This document shows, one piece after another, positions 6,093 through 12,462 of a DNA stretch of 13,213 nucleotides. Each line of letters begins with the position of its first letter. Positions within the stretch are counted from its first letter, which is position 1. This stretch comes from CAYWVO01 sp964461835 (GTDB lineage Bacteria; Zixibacteria; MSB-5A5; WJJR01; JAJRUJ01). The notes under the pieces were generated by a model that worked only from the letters and a program-made list of their open reading frames with translations, searched no databases and was not told where the DNA came from. The DNA is taken from contig CAYWVO010000063.1 in NCBI GenBank assembly GCA_964461835.1, positions 1-13,213 on the forward strand, read 5' to 3'. The translations under genes were made by a program, and so were the position numbers.

Positions 6093-6776
6093 ATGACGGG
6101 GTTGTGGATTGTTCTCGGCATACTCGTACTCGGCGTGATTATTGCGTTGGTGTCACCGATAAAATTTCGCGCTTTGCTCACCCCGGCAATCCAGCAGCTC
6201 AGCGTCCGCTACCTGCTGTTCGGCTTTACGGTCGACCTGGCCCAGCAACGTCAGACGGTCGACGTCCTCGGATTAAAAATTCGCTCCTTCACCGCTCGCC
6301 TCGGGGAAAAACCGGAAAAGAAGAAAGAACCGGGCGAGGAGGAAAAGCCGAAGGTAAAAGAACCACCCAAAGAAGAGGCAAAGAAACTGCCCGTACCCCG
6401 GATTGTTGAGGCCCTTTGGCGTCATCGCAAAACCATTAAGCGAATTATCCTTCGCGCCCTGCGGCTGTTAGCCCGTCTCCCGGCGACTCCACAGTTGCGC
6501 TTGCTGAAAATCGAGGTTACCGCGGGCACGGGCGACCCGGCACTTACCGGGATGTATTACGGATGGTACCACGCGATCCAACCGGCCTGGGCGGCGCGGC
6601 GGGTATTTGTGACCTGGTACCCGGTATTTGAAAAGGCGTATATCACCGCCAGCCTGGATGGTCGCCTCTGGTTGCAACCATGGCGTCCGCTGTGGGAAAC
6701 TGTCCGATTTGTTATCGCTCTGCCAAAACGTGGATTGTTTCGTCTGTATAAAGAGATTAAGCAGAAGGAGGCCTAA
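6093..6776 (+). CDS. DUF2953-like membrane-anchored protein
   Basis: A 227-residue protein with one N-terminal membrane helix (about 4-22), a beta-rich stretch (about 24-70), a highly charged Lys/Glu/Pro linker (72-98), a basic helix (about 100-130) and a C-terminal region with a YYGWYHAIQP motif (155-164) typical of DUF2953. In Bacillus the DUF2953 gene ytfI adjoins ytfJ/gerW, and here the next gene is a YtfJ/GerW relative, which supports the call. The function is unknown. ATG 6093 is preferred over GTG 6084 because AGGGGAG ends eight nt before the ATG. The stop codon abuts the next start, so the two genes are tightly coupled. Confidence 0.7.
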   Translation: MTGLWIVLGILVLGVIIALVSPIKFRALLTPAIQQLSVRYLLFGFTVDLAQQRQTVDVLGLKIRSFTARLGEKPEKKKEPGEEEKPKVKEPPKEEAKKLPVPRIVEALWRHRKTIKRIILRALRLLARLPATPQLRLLKIEVTAGTGDPALTGMYYGWYHAIQPAWAARRVFVTWYPVFEKAYITASLDGRLWLQPWRPLWETVRFVIALPKRGLFRLYKEIKQKEA

Positions 6777-7151
6777 ATGGCTGCCACTATTGTAGACATG
6801 ATGTCGGCAATTGTCGGCGAAATCAAAACGATCGCCCGATCCGAAACAATCATCGGTGATCCGGTGTCCGTGGGCGACAAGACCGTGGTCCCCATCGTTA
6901 AAATCACCGCCGGCTTTGGGGCGGGTGGTGGTGAAGGGTCCGCCGGTGAGAAACAAACCGGCTTCGGGGGCGGCGGGGGCGGCGGGGTCTCTATCGAACC
7001 CGCTGCGTTTTTGGTGCTCGACGGCGACCAGGTTTCTCTGCTGCCGGCAAAATCGTTCAAGTTTGAAAAAATTATCGATTCGGTTCCGGACCTGCTGGAT
7101 AAACTGAAAAACCTCGTCCCCAAAAGCAAAAAGGGCGAGGAGAAAAAGTAG
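6777..7151 (+). CDS. GerW/YtfJ family protein
   Basis: A 124-residue small protein of the spore-associated GerW (YtfJ) family: an N-terminal helix (1-20), SETIIGDPVSVGDKTVVPIV (22-41), a Gly-rich loop (45-70) with GFGAGGGEG and a seven-Gly run, then VSIEPAAFLVLDGDQVSLLP (71-90) and a Lys-rich tail. In Bacillus this protein is in the spore, but the family is wider than spore formers and nothing else here suggests sporulation. The Shine-Dalgarno AAGGAGG lies in the last codons of the preceding gene. A strong terminator follows 8 nt after the stop. Confidence 0.88.
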   Translation: MAATIVDMMSAIVGEIKTIARSETIIGDPVSVGDKTVVPIVKITAGFGAGGGEGSAGEKQTGFGGGGGGGVSIEPAAFLVLDGDQVSLLPAKSFKFEKIIDSVPDLLDKLKNLVPKSKKGEEKK

Positions 7152-7158
7152 ACTTGGT

Positions 7159-7190
7159 GGCTGGTGTAGGCCCCCTGCACCAGCCCTTTT
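7159..7190 (+). terminator. Rho-independent terminator after the GerW-like gene
   Basis: GGCTGGTGTAGG (7159-7170) pairs with CCTGCACCAGCC (7174-7185), 12 pairs with one T-G, loop CCC, then C and TTTT. It ends the DUF2953-GerW operon. Confidence 0.8.
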
Positions 7191-7605
7191 CAACTACCTG
7201 CGGTAACCCCGAGTTTGACCCACCGCAGGCGGACTACCCCGGCAGTTGCCACTCACCGATTCTACCGTTCGGTACCGTGCTCAACGATTGTCTGCTGCAG
7301 TGATAATTTTTACTACCGTACTTGATGTACGCCTTACACGCTAACCGCATTTTTTATTATGTGCAATATTTAAAATCGACTTGACATAGAGCTTACCGTA
7401 GTGTACTATGCGCCTATCCAGGGATTTTGGCGAGGGCCCCTACACGTACTGCAGCACTTCGGTATACCTCCCTCACTGCGGGGCAAGTCAACGTTGTTGG
7501 TTGTGTCCAGGACTTGTTAGAATTAACCGGAATCCTCGGGTGACAACGTAGTGTCTTTTGTTCGTATCGGCGTGTGGTACGCACGTAACCGGTGGGCGGG
7601 GAGGA
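7191..7605 (+). other. Long intergenic and leader region with strong promoter
   Basis: No gene is supported here. It holds a CACCGCAGGCGG motif (about 7212-7223), a small TACCG/CGGTA hairpin (about 7263-7274), an AT-rich tract (7349-7378), the consensus promoter at 7381-7409 and then an unassigned leader of about 190 nt before the chosen ATG at 7606. I could not match the leader to 6S RNA, SRP RNA, RNase P RNA, tmRNA or a known riboswitch. Confidence 0.5.
7381..7409 (+). promoter_or_regulatory. Strong sigma70-type promoter with AT-rich upstream element
   Basis: Perfect TTGACA (7381-7386) and TACTAT (7404-7409) at the optimal 17-nt spacing. The 30 nt before it (TTTTTTATTATGTG and ATATTTAAAAT) resemble an UP element. 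Predicted transcription start is near 7416. This is the best-looking promoter of the window. Confidence 0.8.
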
Positions 7606-8472
7606 ATGCCTGCACAGGGATGTCGACAATCGGCGTTTGCCGCGCCTCAAGCATCGTCATCAAATGGTAGCGGGGCCCTACCCGCTCTCGCTCGGGCGAG
7701 AGTGACGCGGGCAGATGACTCTGCCGCGGAGAAACATCCGACGTATGTCGTCCGTGAGTACGGCGAACTGCTGGCCTGCCTGATTTTGAGTGCGTGCCTG
7801 ATGGCCATTGCGTTGCGAGCGCCTGGCTTAGGGTGGACTGCCTGGGTAAATTTACTCCCCCTGTTTTTGGCCATTCGCCTGCTGCCCCCGCTGCGTGCGG
7901 GGATTGCGGGTGCGGTCTGGGGAGCCACGCTGTATTTAGGTGCCGCGGTAGTCATCGGCGGTCTGGTTACGCCCTCTGTCATCTCTCTGGTATTGTTAAC
8001 AATCGTCCCGGCCGCCTATGCCTATTGGGGCGCTTGGGCTTCTCATCGCTTCGGGTGTGGTCCGATCATCCTCGCCCTGGGATGGATCCCGGTCGAGGTA
8101 CTCTTAATTCCGGTCGGATTTTCCGGCGGGGTGCTCTCCGGCCTGCACGCTGGAGGCGCAGCCGGCTGTTGCCTAAGTCGTGTTTTCGGGTATGTAGTGG
8201 TGGCGTTTATCATCGCGACCGCGAACGCGTTGGTGGCGAGCGTCTTGTATGAAATCCAAATTAGGCTGCCGCGTTGCGCCGTCGTCTTAACGCGCTCCGA
8301 TTGTGCAATCTTGCCATTGACCATTATCCGCTTGGCCATCCGACATATCTACCACTATCCCTCGCTGGCGCGCAGCCCCCCCGCTCTGCTGATCGTCTGG
8401 CACCTCTTACGATTATGTGTCGAACAATCGGGGGCAGAACACAAAAACAACGTGCTGTTCTGTACGGCATAG
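7606..8472 (+). CDS. Orphan Lnt-like N-terminal membrane domain protein
   Basis: A membrane protein of about 288 residues. About six hydrophobic segments span residues 50-215: LLACLILSACLMAIALR, WVNLLPLFLAIRLLPP, AGAVWGATLYLGAAVVI, VISLVLLTIVPAAYAY, GPIILALGWIPVEVLLIP and GYVVVAFIIATANALVA. The order and motifs (GLGWTAWVNLLPLFLA, then ALGWIPVEVLL, GFSGGVLSG and VAFIIATANALVA) resemble the N-terminal half of apolipoprotein N-acyltransferase (LNT_N). The nitrilase catalytic domain of Lnt is missing, so it cannot be a normal acyltransferase. The start is uncertain: ATG 7606 has GGGGAGG almost touching it, TTG 7558 and GTG 7702 are alternatives, and the first 50 residues are low-complexity. The last 45 residues look unlike any domain, so a C-terminal frameshift is possible. 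The IPTL-CTERM-like gene follows 16 bp later. Confidence 0.65.
   Translation: MPAQGCRQSAFAAPQASSSNGSGALPALARARVTRADDSAAEKHPTYVVREYGELLACLILSACLMAIALRAPGLGWTAWVNLLPLFLAIRLLPPLRAGIAGAVWGATLYLGAAVVIGGLVTPSVISLVLLTIVPAAYAYWGAWASHRFGCGPIILALGWIPVEVLLIPVGFSGGVLSGLHAGGAAGCCLSRVFGYVVVAFIIATANALVASVLYEIQIRLPRCAVVLTRSDCAILPLTIIRLAIRHIYHYPSLARSPPALLIVWHLLRLCVEQSGAEHKNNVLFCTA
7669..7725 (+). other. Three consecutive hairpins near the 5' end of the Lnt-like gene
   Basis: AGCGGG/CCCGCT (7669-7674 with 7681-7686), then CTCTCGC-TCGG-GCGAGAG (7685-7702), then GGCAGA-TGAC-TCTGCC (7710-7725). The first two overlap by two bases and would compete. They lie in the low-complexity N-terminal part of the predicted protein, or in its leader if translation begins later. 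No T-run follows, so they are not terminators. Confidence 0.4.
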
Positions 8473-8488
8473 TAAAAGAGGTATGATC

Positions 8489-8983
8489 ATGAAAAAATGG
8501 TATCACCTATGGCTCACCGTGGCGCTGACAGTATGTGTCGCAATGCTATGTGCGGCTGCCGCCTCAGCCCAGACCATCAACATTGACAAGGCGATAAAGA
8601 GCGACCTGGGAGGTAACCAAACTAACTACGAGGTGGCCGGCACTGTGGATGGGGTTGGCAATAACTACCGCGTGGAACTTCATGTTTATGACGCAAACGA
8701 CGCTGTAATTGATGTGCAACAGATCACCGTCACCGACGGCTCACCCGATTGGAGCATGGAATGGACCGCGGTGGCAGGTGGCGTCAGGGTAAAAGCCTGC
8801 TTACGGGACGATCCCGGATTGCGCAGACCAACACAAGACTGTGACGATGAGGATTGGCGAACGTTCCGTCACCACGAGCCGGTACCCTCTCTCACCGAGT
8901 GGGGACTGATTGTCCTAGTGTTGTTGATCATAACGGCAGCGGCAATTGCCATTCGCCGCCGCCGGGCGATGGCTGCTGCGTAA
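8489..8983 (+). CDS. IPTL-CTERM-like sorted surface protein
   Basis: A 164-residue exported protein. Residues 1-28 are a Sec signal peptide (cleavage after SAQ or just before it). Residues 29-130 form a small beta-rich domain with no family I recognise; it has two cysteines (C104, C118) that could form a disulfide. The C-terminus is a sorting tail of the IPTL-CTERM type: PVPSLTEWGL (131-140), a hydrophobic helix (141-155) and an RRRR cluster (156-159). In known systems an exosortase (XrtH) cleaves near the IPTL-like motif; none is in this window. ATG 8489 is chosen over 8483 because AGAGG ends 7 nt before it. It is probably co-transcribed with the Lnt-like gene and is followed by a terminator. 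Confidence 0.85.
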   Translation: MKKWYHLWLTVALTVCVAMLCAAAASAQTINIDKAIKSDLGGNQTNYEVAGTVDGVGNNYRVELHVYDANDAVIDVQQITVTDGSPDWSMEWTAVAGGVRVKACLRDDPGLRRPTQDCDDEDWRTFRHHEPVPSLTEWGLIVLVLLIITAAAIAIRRRRAMAAA

Positions 8984-9029
8984 CGGGCTGTGGCCGATGA
9001 TTCGTACGCATCTGGTATGATGCGGACTG

Positions 9030-9063
9030 ACTCCCTCGATGATCATCATCGGGGGAGTTTTTT
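9030..9063 (+). terminator. Rho-independent terminator after the IPTL-CTERM-like gene
   Basis: ACTCCCTCGATGA (9030-9042) pairs with TCATCGGGGGAGT (9046-9058), 13 pairs with one T-G, loop TCA, and a TTTTTT run (9058-9063). Strong by eye. Confidence 0.88.
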
Positions 9064-9117
9064 ATCTCCCGGCGCCGCACCTGCCCCAATTTCGGAGTTG
9101 GCAGAATTCTTCTCCGT

Positions 9118-9263
9118 GTCATTCCCGCGGAGGCGGGAATCCATTTGGAGGTGGTGTGGGCAGACATTTCACTTTGTGCGCGGCAGGTCTTTAACCTGCC
9201 CGTTGCTCAGGATATGGCAGACCCTCTCCCTGGGTCATTCCGGCCTGGAGCCGGAATCCAGTT
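9118..9263 (+). repeat. Repeat cluster in the convergent intergenic region
   Basis: The region between the IPTL-CTERM-like terminator and the subtilase 3' end (about 280 bp) has no gene. It holds two dRS3-like hairpins, TCATTCCCGC-ggag-GCGGGAATCC (9118-9146) and TCATTCCGGC-ctgga-GCCGGAATCC (9234-9263), and one GTGCGCGGCAG palindrome (9176-9201). These are the same families as in the 4641-5475 island, with differing but paired stems. Confidence 0.75.
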
Positions 9264-9344
9264 TGCCTTTCGCCGCGCCGGGTGCCCCGCGGCTTGCCGC
9301 GTGCGTGGTGCCGGCACAGCATTTTCCTCACTGCCGATCAGGCG

Positions 9345-9557
9345 TCAATAATCATAGATAAAGCAGATCGGTATCATATCGTTACCATAGTAAACTTTTT
9401 GCACAAGAACGGCTACATCGGTGGGAGCGACGTGTCCGTCGCAATCGCAGTCTCCTATGCCGTGGTGAATCAGGTTGGGAGGAACCCACGAGCGATATAC
9501 ATAGTTGGCGAGCAATTGGACATCGACCGGTGTCAGTGTTCCGTCGTTGTCCATATT
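9345..9557 (-). pseudogene. Dockerin type I tail of the subtilase, out of frame
   Basis: In the frame one base away from the subtilase, 70 codons encode a complete dockerin: MDNDGTLTPVDVQLLANYVY and then DCDCDGHVAPTDVAVLVQKV, both with the Ca-binding D-x-D-x-D-G pattern and the following helix. It has no start or ribosome site of its own. One extra G in the GGGGG run (CCCCC at 9558-9562 on the plus strand) would join it directly to the subtilase, giving SVSGGNMDNDG and a 626-residue protein. It is therefore either a genuine frameshift, a sequencing/assembly error in a homopolymer, or expressed through slippage. Confidence 0.8.
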
Positions 9558-11224
9558 CCCCCGGACACGGAAAAGAGCGCCCGGAAGGCGTTGAGCCGGC
9601 CATGACCGTAGTAGGGGTCCCAACCGGCATCGCCCAGATCTTCCGCTGAACCTTCGATAATATTTCTAACAACTAGGTGACAGGTATCCCAATATTTGGC
9701 ATCGGTATAAAAATCCGGGCGGCGTGATAGAATCATCGCGGCGATTCCTGCCACCTGTGGACATGCCGCTGAAGTTCCGCCGAACTTGCCCGTGTAATGG
9801 AGATTTCCTTCCCCATCATCCCAGCCGCTGTAATGTGGATTCCAGCCTTTCGTCATCATCTGATCAATAGTCCATACATCACCTCTAAAATCGTATGTGC
9901 TGTACCGTAAATCCCCGCTCGGAGCCACAACATCTAATGAATCACCATAGTTACTGTAGTCCCAGGCCTCATCGTTCTTGTCCGTGGCGCCGACCGCAAT
10001 AACTTCTGCCATGTTTGCCGGAAAAGCCACCGCGTTCCAATCAAAATTCCCGGCAGAGAATACCACGACGTTGGAATAATTCCGGTTCTCATTGGTGCTT
10101 GTCGCCCGCACAATTGCCTGATAAACATCCGGAAGTGGCTTCACTCGATAGTAACTCCAGCTATTCGATATTATCACCGCATTGCCACTGTCGGCTGCGT
10201 AGTCAATTGCATTAACAATGACGCGTGTTCTATCGTTTGAATGGCCTTCATCGTCGTATATCTTTACCGGTCTTATTCTTATGTTCGGCACCAACCCCAC
10301 GACACCTGTATCATTATGGCTGGCCGCAATCAAGCCTGCACATGCGATACCATGATTTTGATAAATCCCAGGAGTTGGATCCCAGTCCGGTTCAGGATAG
10401 CCGGTGGCCGAATCACCCATTGCGTCATATCCATCAGTGATTCTTGACGATGGTAAATCCTCATGCGATTCGATGCCCATGTCGAGGACGACCACTTCCA
10501 TACTTGGATCTCCGAAGGCCATGGCGACCTCCCACGCCGAATCGGCATCAATATCGGCATCCGCCGTACCGCCGGTTTGTCCGGTATTATGGAAATTGTA
10601 CTGATGATAGAAAAAGGTATCGGACGGCACATATGCCGGCACCGGCTCGGCGTAGAATGTGGCACAGGCGTAAATCGTCTGATCCAGTTCGTGAAGATCG
10701 TTCCCAATTTCCAATGGCCCACCGGCGGACGTATCCTCCAATTCCGTCCAAAAGAGATTCGAAATAAACGGACTTGAATCAGCAATGGTGAGATTATATG
10801 CAGTCAGAATAGACACTACTGAGTCACGGTCGAGTGAATGATCAAATTCAACACTGACCAGATCGGAAATCGGTAGCGCGATTGAATCTGATGGCAAGTA
10901 TACCGGCGCCACGCGATACACTACCGGGTCGCTCATTAGGCCGCCAGCCGCCTGCGAATAACTGCAATTTGGCGATAAGGCAATAACATAGAAACCACGA
11001 TCAAGATATTCTGGCTCCGGAGCATCGCTTAGACAATCCTTGCCCGAAATGAAGGTACCGATGCTTGGCACAACTACTGAACTATCGAATTGCACTGCAA
11101 TAAAATCGTCGGAAATCTCAACTGAAATACTTTCCTGCCCCACGTAGTAAAAATCGTCGGCGGCAATTGCCAATGTGGCGAACAAGAACGTTGCACACAA
11201 GAGCACTACGAGTCTCTTACACAT
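9533..11224 (-). CDS. Secreted S8 subtilase (frameshifted before its dockerin tail)
   Basis: As read, 563 residues. A Sec signal peptide (1-21) precedes an N-terminal region of about 180 residues resembling a subtilase prodomain or fervidolysin-like fold. The catalytic domain (about 215-545) has the full triad: D248 in VVVLDMGIE, H291 in NHGIACAG and S485 in GGTSAACPQVAG, with oxyanion N393 in SAGN. The DMG in place of the usual D-S/T-G is a mild deviation. The frame ends soon after the catalytic domain with a nonsense-like tail (about 557-563), while a dockerin continues in the next frame at 9345-9557. The ATG is preceded by AAGGAGG with 5-nt spacing, 14 bp after the stop of the beta-propeller lipoprotein gene, so they form one operon. 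A peptidase acting outside the cell is secure; its substrate is unknown. Confidence 0.92.
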   Translation of the reverse strand: MCKRLVVLLCATFLFATLAIAADDFYYVGQESISVEISDDFIAVQFDSSVVVPSIGTFISGKDCLSDAPEPEYLDRGFYVIALSPNCSYSQAAGGLMSDPVVYRVAPVYLPSDSIALPISDLVSVEFDHSLDRDSVVSILTAYNLTIADSSPFISNLFWTELEDTSAGGPLEIGNDLHELDQTIYACATFYAEPVPAYVPSDTFFYHQYNFHNTGQTGGTADADIDADSAWEVAMAFGDPSMEVVVLDMGIESHEDLPSSRITDGYDAMGDSATGYPEPDWDPTPGIYQNHGIACAGLIAASHNDTGVVGLVPNIRIRPVKIYDDEGHSNDRTRVIVNAIDYAADSGNAVIISNSWSYYRVKPLPDVYQAIVRATSTNENRNYSNVVVFSAGNFDWNAVAFPANMAEVIAVGATDKNDEAWDYSNYGDSLDVVAPSGDLRYSTYDFRGDVWTIDQMMTKGWNPHYSGWDDGEGNLHYTGKFGGTSAACPQVAGIAAMILSRRPDFYTDAKYWDTCHLVVRNIIEGSAEDLGDAGWDPYYGHGRLNAFRALFSVSGGIWTTTEH

Positions 11225-11238
11225 TGTTTCCTCCTTAA

Positions 11239-12321
11239 TTAGGGTTCAGGCCCAACCACAATTGGATCGGGCATCCACTCAAAAGGCTTGTCAATGTCGA
11301 CTTTGCGATTAAATGCCAACGTATGTATGTCGAATACGAGGACCGGCCCGGTCGCCCAGCCGTTGCCACCGGTCGATACATACGCCTCAGTGCCAGCCGG
11401 CGAGAAATCAATTGTGGTGACGCATGGCCGCGAAATCCCACCAAACAGGGAAAGGGTATCGATATCGATAATGCGTCCCATCTGTTGCTCAATAGCATCA
11501 TAGACAAAAAACATCCCGACGATATATCCGGGCGGCACATACCCAGGATCATCGAACAGGACATAGCGACCATCCGGGGAAACCGCTATATCGCCGTACG
11601 GGAAGACTAATTGGTAAAAAACCTCCAACTCCAGACTCGGCGTCTTAAATCCGATAAACCAGGCGCGGTTGCGAGTGTCTCTGAAAATGCCAAAACCGTG
11701 CTTTCCTGAGGGGGTCAAGGCAAATGCCAGTCCGTACGCAAATGTGTTATCGGGTAGAATAACCGAATCGGCCGCGAGAATTCGTTTGTACCGGAAATCA
11801 TACGCCGTCAAGCGGTTATGTTCGCCGTTGCCAATGATGAAGCCGACGGTGTCCGCTGAGGCAACTGAGCCCGCCAAAAAGCCAACTGAATCAATACCAA
11901 CCAAGGACAAAGTTGCCGCGTCAAGGAATTCGACATTATCGCTGTGTGGGCGCAGAATTAAGGACTCGTTTTCCAGGAAAACCAACTGGCTGGCGCCAGG
12001 GGTCTCCGCTACTGGTTGCAGAGTCTTGGCGGAGGTTTTTCTAGTCCGGTAATTCGTGAAATTGTCATCATGATTAGAATATATGTACTGCCCGTCAGAA
12101 CTCAGCAGTAGATTGGTGCTTCGGCCGTTGGGAATCGAGTCGAGAAGCTCTCCTGTCTCGGCATTGAGAACGTACAAATTCTTCGTAACGGCGTCCGAGG
12201 CATATAACCGTATCCCTTTGGGTTCATCGTGCTTCGTTGGTTTATCGTTGCAACTAACTAACAAACAAGCGGTGAGCAGGCAGATGATGCCCGCCGTCAC
12301 GAAGCCGCGACATCGAGGCAT
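11239..12321 (-). CDS. Beta-propeller lipoprotein, YVTN-like
   Basis: A 360-residue exported protein. The signal peptide ends in a lipobox with C24 (LVSC). The rest is a repetitive beta-propeller of the YVTN/WD40-like type; blades show repeated patterns such as NLYVLNAETGELLDSI, LLLSSDGQYIY, DIAVSPDGRYVLF and IDFSPAGTEAYVSTGG followed by GPVLVFDIHT. No catalytic motif is visible, so binding or scaffolding is more likely than catalysis. The start is supported by AGGGGA eight nt before the ATG. The C-terminal half is clearly related to the next upstream gene (12463-13213), so the two are tandem paralogues. It is probably transcribed together with the subtilase from the promoter at 12392-12422. 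Confidence 0.85.
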   Translation of the reverse strand: MPRCRGFVTAGIICLLTACLLVSCNDKPTKHDEPKGIRLYASDAVTKNLYVLNAETGELLDSIPNGRSTNLLLSSDGQYIYSNHDDNFTNYRTRKTSAKTLQPVAETPGASQLVFLENESLILRPHSDNVEFLDAATLSLVGIDSVGFLAGSVASADTVGFIIGNGEHNRLTAYDFRYKRILAADSVILPDNTFAYGLAFALTPSGKHGFGIFRDTRNRAWFIGFKTPSLELEVFYQLVFPYGDIAVSPDGRYVLFDDPGYVPPGYIVGMFFVYDAIEQQMGRIIDIDTLSLFGGISRPCVTTIDFSPAGTEAYVSTGGNGWATGPVLVFDIHTLAFNRKVDIDKPFEWMPDPIVVGPEP

Positions 12322-12375
12322 TGTGAATTCCCCTTTCTCTCACCGGCGGCGGAGTATTACTCAATAGTCAGGTCT

Positions 12376-12422
12376 TGTCAATGATACACTCATTATATGC
12401 ACTAGTCTCAATTGTTTGTCAA
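12376..12422 (-). promoter_or_regulatory. Candidate promoter(s) for the propeller-subtilase operon
   Basis: On the minus strand TTGACA (12422-12417) and a perfect TATAAT (12397-12392) are present with a 19-nt spacer, longer than optimal. A second TTGACA (12381-12376) lies downstream with weaker -10 candidates. Both hexamers match consensus, and the region is AT-rich and intergenic. Confidence 0.55.
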
Positions 12423-12462
12423 TAGCAATAAGTCAGCATGAGGCCACAAATCACAATGCATC

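Noticed and set aside
7611..7690. c-di-GMP (GEMM-I) riboswitch, because of GCACAGGG and GGTAGCGGGG
   Set aside because: The essential GCAAA and ACGCAAAGCC core between these motifs is absent and the stems do not form in the required order.
7606..8472. Exosortase for the adjacent IPTL-CTERM-like protein
   Set aside because: The Cys-Arg-His motif spacing of exosortases is not seen; the segments fit an Lnt N-terminal domain better.
9558..9562. Programmed -1 frameshift in the subtilase
   Set aside because: The site lacks a canonical X XXY YYZ slippery heptamer in the zero frame and no clear stimulatory structure was identified; sequencing error or mutation is simpler.
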